Counted from the stretch's first letter, positions 47,338-56,197 are shown. The stretch is 64,000 nucleotides of DNA from Rhizobium acidisoli (GCF_002531755.2 NZ_CP034998.1:2046001-2110000), one strand, 5' to 3'. The notes: generated from the sequence alone by a model not told the origin. Program-made: numbers and translations.

Positions 47338-47991
47338 TCAGACGCTGATGATGATACGGTTATCGACCTTAGTAACTCCCGGCGCCCGCCAGGCGGCACG
47401 TTCGGCCTCTTGTCTCTCGGCCCAAGATCGTACCGAGCCCTTCAAGATCACCTCGCTGCCGCTAGCTTCAACGGTGATGTGGTTGGCGTCGATCTCTGCA
47501 TTGCGACGAAAGGCTTCCTCTATCTTGCTCTTGATCTGCGAAGGGGCCACGCTCGGCTTGAGGACGATCAAATTCCTCACCCCTACAATGCCCTTGACCC
47601 GCCGCACCGCCTCCTCCGCGCGGGTGCGCTGATAATTCCACTCGGCACTACCCTCGAGCTCTACCCAGCCGCTCTTGACGACCACTTTCATGTTTTGGGA
47701 GGAATAGGGCAGTTCCGCCTTGAGGGCGGCGACCGCATCGCGTGCGATTTCGGGGTCCGGCCGTTCACTACCGGACGGAAGCCGGACTTCAATGTCGTTG
47801 GCGACGCCGGCGACGCCGGCGACACGCTTCACATCCCGTTCGGCCTGATATTTATGCACGTAGCTCCGCACGAAACCGGTTAGGGTCACGACGCCGCTCT
47901 TTACGGCAACAGCAATGTCCGTCGCATCGATGTCAGGGTCCCATTTCAATTCCGTTTCGACGTCGCGCTTGATGTCACTATCCGTCCTCAT
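47338..47991 (-). CDS. BON-domain protein with three BON domains
   Basis: A 217-residue protein of three consecutive BON domains (about 3-72, 78-147 and 150-217), each with the pattern IDATDIAVAVKSGVVTLTGFVRSYVHKYQAERDVKRVAGV. BON domains bind phospholipids or sugars and are found in OsmY and other osmotic-stress proteins; no signal peptide is present here, so the location is uncertain. A TTGACGGTCGTCAG palindrome lies 102-115 bp upstream. A second, shorter BON protein at 54942 is clearly a paralogue. Confidence 0.9.
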   Translation of the reverse strand: MRTDSDIKRDVETELKWDPDIDATDIAVAVKSGVVTLTGFVRSYVHKYQAERDVKRVAGVAGVANDIEVRLPSGSERPDPEIARDAVAALKAELPYSSQNMKVVVKSGWVELEGSAEWNYQRTRAEEAVRRVKGIVGVRNLIVLKPSVAPSQIKSKIEEAFRRNAEIDANHITVEASGSEVILKGSVRSWAERQEAERAAWRAPGVTKVDNRIIISV

Positions 47992-48092
47992 CTCACTCTC
48001 CTTGTTTGATGCGGTTTCACCTGCAACAGCCGATTTGAAGCGTCGTGCAGGTGCAGCGAGCAGAATACTAGGACGGGGGCATCCTGCCCGCC

Positions 48093-48106
48093 TTGACGGT
48101 CGTCAG
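48093..48106. promoter_or_regulatory. island palindrome before BON gene
   Basis: TTGAC-GGTC-GTCAG matches nine of ten arm positions. It lies 102-115 bp before the three-BON gene, between it and the upstream hypothetical gene on the same strand. Confidence 0.65.
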
Positions 48107-48133
48107 ATTCGGTGGATCTGATTCAACAGCCAT

Positions 48134-48628
48134 TCAGTGGCGGCCGGCTTGATCGCGCCGGGACTGGATAAGCAACGCCTCATGGAGAAGTGCGAAACCT
48201 TGCATCGTCCGGCCATAATCCGAGCGTCGCGATGCATATCCGTGCGCCATCTGCAGGAGTTCGGGATTGACGACTTCAAGATTGTCGATCGCTTCGCGCG
48301 TGAAGGTCTCGCCGTCAGTTTGATCGATCCGTTTGACGATGGCCTCGCGGACTTCAATCGACACGCGAGGAAGCGGGTTGAGGGCACTAGAGCCCATTAG
48401 TGCATCGGCCTCCGACGCCAGGAGCCTATAGAACATGCCGAAAGCTGCCATGAGGCCGGCCGCTTCGGCTCCATTCCCGACCCAGCGAACCGCCATGTCG
48501 AGCAATTCGGGATTGTGCTGGTGCAGGTCCGCCTTGATCTCCGCCATGCAGGCGTCTGGTCCGAGGTCGTCGAATTCCCGCGAAATTCGCTCCCTGGTCA
48601 GTTCCGTCACACGTGGCAAGATACTCAT
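48134..48628 (-). CDS. conserved hypothetical protein of the stress cluster
   Basis: A 164-residue soluble, mostly helical protein from the ATG at 48628, which follows AAGGAACGG; the open frame upstream is not convincing. The sequence (SREFDDLGPDACMAEIKADLHQHNPELLDMAVRWVGN and, in the second half, REAIDNLEVVNPELLQMAHGYASR) contains two similar helical blocks, each with a (H/V)NPELL(D/Q)MA core, which suggests an internal duplication. I do not recognise a family. It follows the Hsp20 gene on the same strand after a 132-bp gap and precedes the BON gene. Confidence 0.6.
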   Translation of the reverse strand: MSILPRVTELTRERISREFDDLGPDACMAEIKADLHQHNPELLDMAVRWVGNGAEAAGLMAAFGMFYRLLASEADALMGSSALNPLPRVSIEVREAIVKRIDQTDGETFTREAIDNLEVVNPELLQMAHGYASRRSDYGRTMQGFALLHEALLIQSRRDQAGRH

Positions 48629-48760
48629 TTGCCGTTCCTTCTTCGCGAACGTACCTATGAAGGGGCTAGAAACAAATATGCGGCGCCATGCGACGGCGCC
48701 GTATGCAGTTGTGGAGGATCGATCTTGGTGCAATGCGGTGAAGGTCGGCGCCGGTGCTCG

Positions 48761-49270
48761 TCAATTGGATTGCACTGGGATACGTTTTGCGCCGCTCTGC
48801 GCCTCAGCAACCTTGGGGATCGTCACGGTCAAGACGCCCGTCTTGAAACTCGCCTTTGCCGCATCAGCGTCGATACCGTCCGGCAGGGGCAAAACTCGCT
48901 CCACGCGACCGAAACCTCGTTCGCGCAGAATATAGCCATTCTCATCGATCTCGCGGTCGGTCTTTTTCTCGCTGCTGATGATCAGTGCGCCGTCGCTGAC
49001 CTTGACATCGATGTCGGCGTCATCCGTTCCCGGCAATTCCGCCGAGACCTTCACCTCCTTGTCTGTTTCGGCGATGTCGACCTGGATGCCGGAGCCGTTG
49101 TCCAGGAACGATGCAGGAAAACCAGAAAACGGCATTTCGAACAGACCCAGGAACTCATCGAAAGCACGGTTGACGTCGTTCTGTAGGGCCGCGATGGGAT
49201 CACGTTCACTGCGCGCTGCAGGTTCCAACCCGCGTGCAGACTTCCAGGGGATAAGATCGGTCACTCGCAT
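48761..49270 (-). CDS. small heat-shock protein Hsp20, copy 1
   Basis: A 169-residue alpha-crystallin-domain chaperone holding unfolded proteins in an ATP-independent way. The domain (about 60-155) shows VDIAETDKEVKVSAELPGTDDADIDVKVSDGALIISSEKK and GVLTVTIPK, the last containing the A-x-x-x-n-G-v-L region with L-x-V/I. The N-terminal arm is long and phenylalanine-rich, the C-terminal I-x-I/V-like motif (RIPVQ) is present. AAGGAGGACGAC precedes the start. It is third of three Hsp20 genes in a row; this copy is nearest to class A rhizobial Hsp20s. Confidence 0.93.
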   Translation of the reverse strand: MRVTDLIPWKSARGLEPAARSERDPIAALQNDVNRAFDEFLGLFEMPFSGFPASFLDNGSGIQVDIAETDKEVKVSAELPGTDDADIDVKVSDGALIISSEKKTDREIDENGYILRERGFGRVERVLPLPDGIDADAAKASFKTGVLTVTIPKVAEAQSGAKRIPVQSN

Positions 49271-49280
49271 GTCGTCCTCC

Positions 49281-49664
49281 TTACTCTGCTTTGACGTTGA
49301 TCCTCTTGGCCGTGTTGGCCGCCTTCGGGACGGTCAGTCGGAGAACGCCGTCTTTTAGGACGGCGTTGATGTGTTCACCGTCCATCTGTTCCGAAAATAC
49401 GAAGCGGCGCTCATAGGTGCCGTCTCGGAATTCGATATAGGTGGGCGTGTAATCCTCCGGTTCTGCCGACGTCACACGGGCCATGATTGTCAGGATGCGC
49501 TCATCGAGCGTGATATCGAGGCTCTCGGGATCTGCTCCCGGAATATCCAGAAGCATGACGACCGTGTCTCCCTTTTCAAGAATGTCGGCCGGAGGTGCGA
49601 AAATCGGGCCTGCACTCGTAGGCTCGCTCGACGCCGGACTTCCGTTTGGTATGATCTGGTTCAT
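49281..49664 (-). CDS. small heat-shock protein Hsp20, copy 2
   Basis: A 127-residue alpha-crystallin protein with a short N-terminal arm. The domain starts with FAPPADILEKGDTVVMLLDIPGADPESLDITLDERILTIMAR and ends at GVLRLTVPKA. The C-terminal tail KRINVKAE holds the I-x-V motif for oligomer assembly. CAGGAG precedes the ATG. It lies 10 bp before copy 1 and 27 bp after copy 3, so the three form one transcription unit. Sequence divergence from the neighbours suggests different client ranges or hetero-oligomers rather than recent duplication. Confidence 0.93.
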   Translation of the reverse strand: MNQIIPNGSPASSEPTSAGPIFAPPADILEKGDTVVMLLDIPGADPESLDITLDERILTIMARVTSAEPEDYTPTYIEFRDGTYERRFVFSEQMDGEHINAVLKDGVLRLTVPKAANTAKRINVKAE

Positions 49665-49691
49665 CGCGGACTCCTGTTCGGTTGGTTGGCG

Positions 49692-50147
49692 TCACGACCG
49701 CATCACCTTTATCTGGTGGGGTTTGTCGTCCTCGGGGCGGGGCAAGGTCAGGGTGACGACGCCTCGCTCGAACTTGGCCGACGCCTTATCGGCGTCGACC
49801 CGAAATGGAAGGACGATGGTGCGTGCGAAGGGGCCGTGCGTCCGCTCCTGCCGTTGCACGGCGGTAGCGTCGTCGACTGTCTCTGACGGCCGGTTCCCCC
49901 GCACGGTGACGGCGTCGCGCCGGATCGTAATGTCGAGATTCTCGGGCGCAACCCCTGGGATTTCCGCGGCGAGAATGGCGCCATTGGGGCCTGTCCAGAG
50001 GCTCAGCAACGGGAATTCGGTCGCGGGATAGAAACGCAGGCCCCCGAAAAGTCTGTTTAGGTCGACCCGTGCCCTTTGCATCTGGCGGACGGGATCGAAC
50101 CGTCGGCCGGCAGGCGGCAATTGTCCGAACGTCATCTCACCGCGCAT
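49692..50147 (-). CDS. small heat-shock protein Hsp20, copy 3
   Basis: A 151-residue alpha-crystallin protein. The domain has AEIPGVAPENLDITIRRDAVTVRGNRPSE and GVVTLTLPRPEDDKPHQIKV, with the C-terminal I-x-V motif. I chose the ATG at 50147, directly preceded by AAAGGAGAGGAG; the frame is open to 50171. It is the first gene of the Hsp20 operon, divergent from the dnaJ-like operon, and a shared TTGACGACCGTCAA palindrome lies 66-79 bp upstream. Confidence 0.92.
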   Translation of the reverse strand: MRGEMTFGQLPPAGRRFDPVRQMQRARVDLNRLFGGLRFYPATEFPLLSLWTGPNGAILAAEIPGVAPENLDITIRRDAVTVRGNRPSETVDDATAVQRQERTHGPFARTIVLPFRVDADKASAKFERGVVTLTLPRPEDDKPHQIKVMRS

Positions 50148-50212
50148 AGCTCCTCTCCTTTCCGAAATCATGGAATCGTGAAAAACAATGCGCTGTTCGG
50201 CCGTCGCCGTCG

Positions 50213-50226
50213 TTGACGACCGTCAA
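50213..50226. promoter_or_regulatory. island palindrome in the hsp20/dnaJ divergent promoter
   Basis: TTGAC-GACC-GTCAA has perfect arms. It lies 66-79 bp before the hsp20 start at 50147 and 76-89 bp before the dnaJ-like start at 50302, so one site could serve both directions. Confidence 0.75.
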
Positions 50227-50301
50227 TTCATGTCCGGTGACCAAGGACTATCGTTGCAAGGATCAGCGCCCTCGGCTGATCGGAAACGGAGAATTGACGC
50301 G

Positions 50302-51216
50302 ATGGCCAGCGCCGATCCCTATGAAATTTTAGGTGTGGCACGCGACGCTTCGCCGAAGGATATCCAGAAAGCCTATCGCCGGCTCGCCAAAAAACTTCAT
50401 CCGGACCTCAATCCCGGAGATAAGGAGGCGCAGCGCAAATTCCAGGATCTATCTGCCGCCTACGACATCCTGAGCGATGAGACCAAGCGAGCACGCTTCG
50501 ATCGCGGTGAGATAGATGAATCTGGGACCGAGCGTCCGCAACAGCGATACTATCGCGACTTCGCCCAGGCTGGTGCCGGTTCCCAACGCTATGAAAATTC
50601 ATCCGGTTTTGCTGATTTCGAGGACGCCAGCGACATTTTCTCGACCTTTTTCTCCCAAGGCGGCCGCCGCAATTCCCGTTCGCGCGGCGGAGACAGGCGC
50701 TATCGCCTGGAAGTGGATTTTCTGGATGCCGTCAACGGCGCGTCCCGGCGCATCACCCTGCCAGAAGGGGCCACGATTGACGTGGTCATTCCGCCCGGCA
50801 CGCGCGATGGGCAAACGCTTCGTCTGGCCGGAAAGGGCGACCCGGCGCCGGATGGCGGCAAGGCTGGTGACGCTTTGATCGAGATCACTGTCAGGCCACA
50901 TCCGTTCTTCAACCGTGACGGCAGGGATATCCGTCTCGATCTGCCTATCTCGCTAACCGAGGCCGTCCTCGGTGGCAAGGTGACCGTCCCGACACCCACT
51001 GGGCCGGTCACGGCGACGATCCCTAAGGGGTCGAACACCGGCAAGACGCTACGGCTGAAAGGCAAGGGCGTTCCAGGGAGGGACGGCAGGCGCGGCGAGG
51101 AATATCTTACCCTGCAGGTGATGCTTCCCGATGCACCCGATGCCGAGCTTGAAGCGTTCGTCTCTCAATGGCCAGCGGGACGCTCCCATAATCCGCGACG
51201 TAAGATGGGGCTGTGA
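50302..51216 (+). CDS. DnaJ-type co-chaperone (CbpA-like)
   Basis: A 304-residue Hsp40 that stimulates the ATPase of DnaK. The J-domain (2-68) has the HPD tripeptide in KKLHPDLNPGDKEAQ; a Gly/Phe-poor linker follows, then the C-terminal substrate-binding domains (about 130-295) with no zinc finger, so it is class II (CbpA type). CTDs are recognisable by VDFLDAVNGASRRITLPEGATIDVVIPPGTRDGQTLRLAGKG. The start at 50302 follows CGGAGAATTG. The next gene, overlapping by 1 bp, encodes a CbpM-like modulator, the usual partner. Confidence 0.92.
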   Translation: MASADPYEILGVARDASPKDIQKAYRRLAKKLHPDLNPGDKEAQRKFQDLSAAYDILSDETKRARFDRGEIDESGTERPQQRYYRDFAQAGAGSQRYENSSGFADFEDASDIFSTFFSQGGRRNSRSRGGDRRYRLEVDFLDAVNGASRRITLPEGATIDVVIPPGTRDGQTLRLAGKGDPAPDGGKAGDALIEITVRPHPFFNRDGRDIRLDLPISLTEAVLGGKVTVPTPTGPVTATIPKGSNTGKTLRLKGKGVPGRDGRRGEEYLTLQVMLPDAPDAELEAFVSQWPAGRSHNPRRKMGL

Positions 51217-51542
51217 TGTTAGATTCGACAGAGTTTTGCCGAATGTCTGGTCTCCAGCAAAAAGCACTCCTGGATTGGATCGAGGCGGAATGGCTTCGCC
51301 CGAGGCAAACGCGGAACGGCTGGCGATTCTCGGTGATAGACCTTATGCGCGCAAAGCTAATTCTTGATCTTCACGATCAGATGGGCGTCAATGATGAGGG
51401 CATCGGCGTTATCCTGCATTTGGTGGATCAGATCCATGGTCTTCGCCGTGCGCTGCGCGGCACCGCTTCGGCCACGGTGCGGGGTGTCTCCAATTCGCCG
51501 CTGCGGGCAACTCGACCGCGAACGCGCCGCGCAGCCGAATAA
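51216..51542 (+). CDS. CbpM-like chaperone modulator (MerR-type HTH)
   Basis: A 108-residue protein whose ATG overlaps the dnaJ stop (TGATG). The N-terminal part FCRMSGLQQKALLDWIEAEWLRPRQTRNGWRFSVIDLMRAKLILDLHDQMGVN has the MerR-like helix-turn-helix of CbpM, which in E. coli binds the J-domain of CbpA and damps it. The C-terminal 30 residues are basic and Ser/Arg-rich. The context (directly after a CbpA-type DnaJ) makes this assignment likely though similarity is modest. Confidence 0.75.
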   Translation: MLDSTEFCRMSGLQQKALLDWIEAEWLRPRQTRNGWRFSVIDLMRAKLILDLHDQMGVNDEGIGVILHLVDQIHGLRRALRGTASATVRGVSNSPLRATRPRTRRAAE

Positions 51543-51567
51543 GCAGAAAATGTTGAAGGAGCTCCCT

Positions 51568-52043
51568 ATGAGAATCCGGGAAGAGCTAGAGTCAACCAAG
51601 GCACAGTTCAAGCTTCTTTCGTTTTACCAACGTTTCGAGCATGCTGTCATCCTGATCCTGACGGGCCTTATTGCGATCGTCGTTGTCGCCGCCGTCTGGA
51701 ATCTCATTTTAAAGATCCCGCTCGGCTCAATCTTTTCAAGGAGCTTTGATCCATCGGACTATTCGGCCTTCCAGGCTGTGTTCGGCACGATCTTCACCGT
51801 GATCATTGCTCTCGAATTCAAGAAAACACTATTGGTCGTCGCGGCGCGCGCAAGGATAGCGTCGTGCAGATACAAACGGTCGTGGTGATCGCGCTTCTCG
51901 CCATTTGCCGCAAGGTGATTATTCTTGATCTGACTGAGACCGACGCGTTGCACATCGTCTCGCTCGCAGCGGCAATTCTCGCGCTCGGCGGCGTCTACTG
52001 GCTCGTCCGCGATCGTAATCAAGCCGATAAAGCCTCCGATTGA
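51568..52043 (+). pseudogene. psiE: PsiE-family membrane protein, frameshifted
   Basis: From the ATG at 51568 (AAGGAG upstream) the frame encodes a PsiE-like start: a cytosolic N terminus, a helix LILTGLIAIVVVAAVWNLIL and a second helix around AVFGTIFTVIIALEFKKTLLVV. It then runs into a stop at 51886-51888. The remaining part of the family (KDSVVQIQTVVVIALLAICRKVIILDL, then LALGGVYWLVRDRN) continues in another frame to the stop at 52041-52043. One base appears to be missing in the GC-rich run near 51840-51856. Intact, it would be a normal four-helix PsiE. PsiE is a regular member of the transmissible stress-tolerance locus. Real mutation or sequencing error cannot be told apart here. Confidence 0.8.
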
Positions 52044-52049
52044 GAGAGG

Positions 52050-52649
52050 CTACGATGGATCGCTCTTCGAGCGGCTCTCGACAGGCTTGGCAGGCGCGTC
52101 CCCGGAGGTCGTGTTGACGCCAACGAGCGCCGGTCGCAAAAGGCGATCATGGTGTACGTAACCGGGCTGAATGACGTTCGTCACCGTTCCTGGCGAGTAT
52201 CTTGGATCGGCTGCTGCGAAGCTCGCCTCGTGCTTGTGGGGGTCAAACGGCTCACCGATCGGGTCCAGTCGCTTGATACCGTGTTTTGTGAAGGCGTCGA
52301 CAAGGGAGCGCCGCGTCGCTTCGACCCCGGTCAGAAGACCCGCGATTACCGGGTCGGATTCCTTGTCCTTCGGCGCACTGGCAATGGCACGTTCCAGATT
52401 GTCGACCACCGACAGCAAATCGCTGGCAAAGCCAGCAGCCGCATATTTGACGGCTTCGTCCCGATCGCGTCGGGCCTGATTGCGAATGTTTTCCTGTTCG
52501 GCAAGCGAGCGCAGCAAGCGGTCCTTCGTCACCGCTAGCTCTTTAGCGATATCCGCAACCGATTGTTCCTGCCCATGAAGGGGTAGTGCCGAGGCGGTGT
52601 CATGCTCGGAACCGGCACGGGGCTCCTTCTCGGCGTCTTTCTCGGGCAT
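52050..52649 (-). CDS. grpE: nucleotide exchange factor GrpE
   Basis: A 199-residue GrpE: the N-terminal coiled coil (VADIAKELAVTKDRLLRSLAEQENIRNQARRDRDEAVKYA) is followed by the beta-sheet domain with GIKRLDPIGEPFDPHKHEASFAAADPRYSPGTVTNVIQPGYVHHDRLLRPALVGV. It releases ADP from DnaK. The gene follows the island dnaK on the same strand after 29 bp and ends 6 bp from the convergent psiE. With the island dnaJ it completes a second Hsp70 system; the core copies must lie elsewhere in the genome, which I infer but cannot see. Confidence 0.93.
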   Translation of the reverse strand: MPEKDAEKEPRAGSEHDTASALPLHGQEQSVADIAKELAVTKDRLLRSLAEQENIRNQARRDRDEAVKYAAAGFASDLLSVVDNLERAIASAPKDKESDPVIAGLLTGVEATRRSLVDAFTKHGIKRLDPIGEPFDPHKHEASFAAADPRYSPGTVTNVIQPGYVHHDRLLRPALVGVNTTSGDAPAKPVESRSKSDPS

Positions 52650-52678
52650 GGATCCGCCTCCCCTGTCTTTTTCTCCTA

Positions 52679-54601
52679 CTATTGGGAGCGCTTTTGGTCG
52701 TTGACTTCTTCGTATTCGGCATCCACGACTTCGTCATCGCCTGTCGCGCCCCCCGTTGTTGAGCTTTGATCACCAGCGCTCTCTGTCGTGGTCTGACTGG
52801 CTTTATAGATCGCCTCTCCAAGTTTGGTGGAAGCTTGAGTCAAATCACGCGTCTTTGCCTCGATCTGCCCGAGATCGTCGCTTGAAACCGCTGATTTGAG
52901 GCCGGACAGCGCCGTCTCGATTTTGGTCTTGTCTCCCGCTTCGAGCTTTTCGCCATGCTCCGTCAAGCTCTTTTCCGTTGAGTGAATTAAACTCTCCGCC
53001 TGATTGCGCGCTTCGACAAGGGCGCGGCGTTTTTTGTCTTCTTCCGCATGCGCCTCGGCCTCCTTCACCATCTTTTCGATGTCGGCCTCGGATAACCCAC
53101 CCGATGCCTGGATCCGGATCTTCTGCTCCTTGCCGGTGCCCCTGTCCTTCGCCGAAACATTGACAATGCCATTGGCATCGATGTCGAATGTGACTTCGAT
53201 CTGCGGCACGCCGCGAGGCGCCGGCGGAATGCCAACGAGATCGAACTGGCCAAGCAGCTTGTTGTCGGCCGCCATCTCGCGCTCACCTTGGAAGACCCGG
53301 ATCGTCACTGCCTGCTGGTTGTCTTCGGCGGTCGAAAACACCTGGCTCTTCTTGGCCGGAATTGTAGTGTTGCGGTCTATCAGGCGCGTGAACACGCCGC
53401 CGAGGGTCTCGATGCCGAGCGACAGCGGTGTCACGTCGAGCAGCAAAACATCCTTGACATCGCCTTGCAGCACACCGGCTTGGATTGCGGCACCGATGGC
53501 GACGACCTCGTCCGGGTTCACGCCCTGGTGCGGATCCTTGCCGAAGTAGTGCTTCACAATCTCCTGAATTTTAGGCATGCGGGTCATGCCACCGACAAGG
53601 ACGACTTCGTCGATATTCTTGGCGTCTACGCCTGCATCCTTGAGAGCGGCCATGCACGGTCCCATCGTACGCTGCACGAGATCGTCGACGAGGGCTTCGA
53701 ATTTTGCGCGAGAGAGCTTGATATCGAGATGCTTGGGCCCGTTCTGATCGGCGGTGATGAACGGCAGGTTGATGGTCGTTTCCGTCGTCGAGGAAAGTTC
53801 GATCTTCGCCTTCTCCGCGGCCTCGCGCAGACGCTGCAAGGCCAGACGATCGTTGCGTAGATCGATGCCTTGCTGCTTCTTGAACTCGTCGGCGAGGAAA
53901 TCCATGATGCGTTTGTCGAAATCTTCACCCCCGAGGAAGGTGTCGCCATTGGTCGCCTTCACCTCAAAGACGCCTTCTCCGATATCAAGGATCGAGATAT
54001 CGAATGTACCGCCGCCGAGATCGTAGACAGCGATCGTCCCATGTCCCTCTTTCTCAAGACCGTATGCGAGGGCCGCCGCCGTTGGCTCGTTGATGATGCG
54101 CAGCACTTCCAGGCCGGCGATCTTGCCGGCATCTTTGGTTGCCTGGCGCTGGGCGTCGTTGAAATACGCGGGGACAGTGATGATGGCCTTTTCGACCGTT
54201 TCGCCGAGATAACGTTCCGCCGTCTCTTTCATTTTTTGCAGGATAAAAGCGGAGATCTGCGAGGGGGAGTATTTTTTTCCATTGGCCTCGACCCATGCAT
54301 CGCCATTATCGCCGCGAACAATCTTGTAGGATACAAGCCCCTTATCTTTCTCAACGATGGGATCATCAAAACGGCGGCCAATAAGTCGCTTGATAGCGAA
54401 GATGGTATTCTCTGGATTGGTTACGGACTGGCGCTTCGCCGGCTGACCCACGAGCACCTCGCCTTCCTTGCCGAACGCGACCATGGACGGTGTCGTCCGC
54501 GCTCCTTCAGAATTTTCGATCACCTTTCCCTGTTTGCCTTCCATCACAGCAACGCAGGAATTGGTCGTTCCCAGATCAATACCGATTACCTTGGTGGCCA
54601 T
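52679..54601 (-). CDS. dnaK: molecular chaperone DnaK (Hsp70), island copy
   Basis: A 640-residue Hsp70 with all hallmarks: [14 protein letters not shown] (residues about 5-18), [17 protein letters not shown] near 195, [17 protein letters not shown] near 340, the inter-domain [18 protein letters not shown] near 395 and a C-terminal lid. The tail ends [14 protein letters not shown] rather than the EEVDD-like end common in core DnaK copies. GGAGG precedes the ATG at 54601; the frame continues upstream without family sequence. TTGAC-AACC-GTCAA lies 98-111 bp upstream, and there is no CIRCE element in view. Probably an accessory copy under island control. Confidence 0.95.
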   Translation of the reverse strand: MATKVIGIDLGTTNSCVAVMEGKQGKVIENSEGARTTPSMVAFGKEGEVLVGQPAKRQSVTNPENTIFAIKRLIGRRFDDPIVEKDKGLVSYKIVRGDNGDAWVEANGKKYSPSQISAFILQKMKETAERYLGETVEKAIITVPAYFNDAQRQATKDAGKIAGLEVLRIINEPTAAALAYGLEKEGHGTIAVYDLGGGTFDISILDIGEGVFEVKATNGDTFLGGEDFDKRIMDFLADEFKKQQGIDLRNDRLALQRLREAAEKAKIELSSTTETTINLPFITADQNGPKHLDIKLSRAKFEALVDDLVQRTMGPCMAALKDAGVDAKNIDEVVLVGGMTRMPKIQEIVKHYFGKDPHQGVNPDEVVAIGAAIQAGVLQGDVKDVLLLDVTPLSLGIETLGGVFTRLIDRNTTIPAKKSQVFSTAEDNQQAVTIRVFQGEREMAADNKLLGQFDLVGIPPAPRGVPQIEVTFDIDANGIVNVSAKDRGTGKEQKIRIQASGGLSEADIEKMVKEAEAHAEEDKKRRALVEARNQAESLIHSTEKSLTEHGEKLEAGDKTKIETALSGLKSAVSSDDLGQIEAKTRDLTQASTKLGEAIYKASQTTTESAGDQSSTTGGATGDDEVVDAEYEEVNDQKRSQ

Positions 54602-54698
54602 ATCCGCCTCCATCGCGGGCTCTTCACTGCAGCGACAGGATGTTGGCCCACCGCAACGCTCAAGAGAGGCACTTAACACCGTTCGCCAGCTGGCCGCC

Positions 54699-54712
54699 TT
54701 GACAACCGTCAA
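54699..54712. promoter_or_regulatory. island palindrome before dnaK
   Basis: TTGAC-AACC-GTCAA has perfect arms and lies 98-111 bp before the dnaK start at 54601. Confidence 0.7.
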
Positions 54713-54823
54713 CACAGCCAACCCTCGCGAGGAGGACCGGGACCGGTCGCAAGTGGTCCGGCAAGCGGGAGGAAACTGAAGCATCGACGGCTTTGTAGGT
54801 GCCCGATCGACACGACGCTAAAA

Positions 54824-54837
54824 TTGACGGTGGTCAG
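54824..54837. promoter_or_regulatory. island palindrome before second BON gene
   Basis: TTGAC-GGTG-GTCAG matches nine of ten arm positions and lies 105-118 bp before the BON gene at 54942, close to the 102-115 bp seen for its paralogue at 47338. Confidence 0.6.
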
Positions 54838-54941
54838 CGCAAACGGGGAGGCAATCCCTCATACTGCAGGCAATCTGCCAAGAGAACCCTCCATAGGAGT
54901 TGGCACCAAACCCGTGAGGAATTGAAACGAGGAGCGCAGCC

Positions 54942-55496
54942 ATGAAATCCGATACCCGATCCGACATCGATATCAAGGACGACGTTGAGAACCAACTACG
55001 ATCGAATCTCGACATCGATGCTGCCTATATCGCCATTGCCGTTGAAGGCGGTGTCGTCACTTTGAGCGGCTTCGTGCGCAGTTACAACCAGAGTTGGGAA
55101 GCGGAAGGCGCCGTCAAGCGTGTCAGTGGCTTTACCGCTGTAGCCAACGACATCGAAGTGCGCTTGCCCGTTTTCAACCAGCGACCAGATCCGGAGATCC
55201 CCTGCGACGCCGTCTCCGCCATTCAGGCCGAACTGCCATATTCATTCGAGCATATCCGCGTGGACGTCCGCAACGGCTGGCTGACGCTCGAGGGTCAGGT
55301 CGATTGGTATTATTCGAAGGAGCGGGCAGAACGAGCCGTTCGGCGCGTTCGTGGTGTCAAAGGAATCTTCAACCTCATCCAGATCAGGCCGCGAGTACCG
55401 CCTGCGGAGGTCAAGCGCAGGATCGAAGAGTCGTTCGGTCGCAGCGCCGAGGTCGATTCCAATCGAACAACCGTTGAGACCACGGCGGAACCGTGA
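54942..55496 (+). CDS. BON-domain protein, third domain truncated
   Basis: A 184-residue paralogue of the three-BON protein at 47338, with two full BON domains (about 9-75 and 85-150) and the beginning of a third that stops after RTTVETTAEP. In the same region, other frames keep traces of the missing part: SWAER-like residues near 55526 and VENLIT near 55575, matching the paralogue's SWAERQEAER and VDNRIIIS. So the third domain has been lost by frameshift. No signal peptide. Likely stress-related as the other copy, but possibly decaying. Confidence 0.85.
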   Translation: MKSDTRSDIDIKDDVENQLRSNLDIDAAYIAIAVEGGVVTLSGFVRSYNQSWEAEGAVKRVSGFTAVANDIEVRLPVFNQRPDPEIPCDAVSAIQAELPYSFEHIRVDVRNGWLTLEGQVDWYYSKERAERAVRRVRGVKGIFNLIQIRPRVPPAEVKRRIEESFGRSAEVDSNRTTVETTAEP

Positions 55497-55756
55497 CATC
55501 GAGCGGGTCTCATCGATCTTGGGCTGAGCGCGGGAGGCTGAACGGGTGCCTGCCAAGTGACGGGCGTCCCCCGCGTTGAAAATCTGATCACTCAGCCTTA
55601 CGAACTCATGGAAACCCGGCTGCACACCCTATGCAGGCCCAAGTGCGGCTGGAGGTTGCGAAGATCTGATGCCGCCTTTTGCCTCATCGATGATTGTCGT
55701 CAGGCAGCAATTCAAGGCCGGGCCACGCCCCTCGCCTCGCCCAGCCACAGACACAC

Positions 55757-56197
55757 CTATCCCGCGGGAAGGGAGGCGAGCCATGCGCGCAGCTTGTCTC
55801 GTTCAAGCGCACCAGCACGATGTGCGAGGAGATTTCCATTGCGGAATACCATCAACATGGGAATGCTCCTGAGCTGAAAGCGCGCCGCCAATGCGGGCAC
55901 CGCTTCCGTGTCAACCTTCAAAAAGCGCAGCGCAGGCTCCATTTCCGTAGTGACGGCCTCGAAAATTGGCGTCATCATCTTGCATGGGCCACACCATTCG
56001 GCCCAAAAATCCGCTACCACCGGAATGTCATTGCGCGTGATGTGCCTATCGAACGCTGCCTCGTTGACGGCGTGTGGGCGGCCGTCAAAGAGGTGCTCGC
56101 TGCACTTGCCACATTTCGCTCGTCTGGCGTCACGGTCGGCGCCGAGTCTGTTGACGCTCAAGCAGTGAGGGCAGACAATTTTCATTGTTGAAGGCAT
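55757..56197 (-). CDS. thioredoxin 2 (TrxC-type, zinc-binding)
   Basis: A 146-residue thioredoxin. The N-terminal zinc motif has four Cys (residues 9, 12, 29 and 32: VCPHC and KCGKC), and the thioredoxin domain has WCGPC (Cys 69 and 72) and the cis-Pro in LRSIPMLMVF. This layout is that of TrxC, the oxidative-stress thioredoxin of E. coli, and also of the Trx found in the transmissible stress-tolerance locus. The frame is open to 56389, but the extra 64 residues are unlike the family. Cytosolic disulfide reductase for stressed proteins, likely reduced by thioredoxin reductase. Confidence 0.92.
   Translation of the reverse strand: MPSTMKIVCPHCLSVNRLGADRDARRAKCGKCSEHLFDGRPHAVNEAAFDRHITRNDIPVVADFWAEWCGPCKMMTPIFEAVTTEMEPALRFLKVDTEAVPALAARFQLRSIPMLMVFRNGNLLAHRAGALERDKLRAWLASLPAG

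Noticed and set aside
46892..47632. 246-codon plus-strand ORF between kefB and the BON gene
   Set aside because: It crosses the ends of two minus-strand genes, lacks a ribosome-binding site, and has no recognisable domain.
55686..55702. Another copy of the island palindrome (ATGATTGTCGTCAG)
   Set aside because: Only about 10 of 14 positions fit, the left arm is poor, and it is not upstream of a gene in a suitable place.
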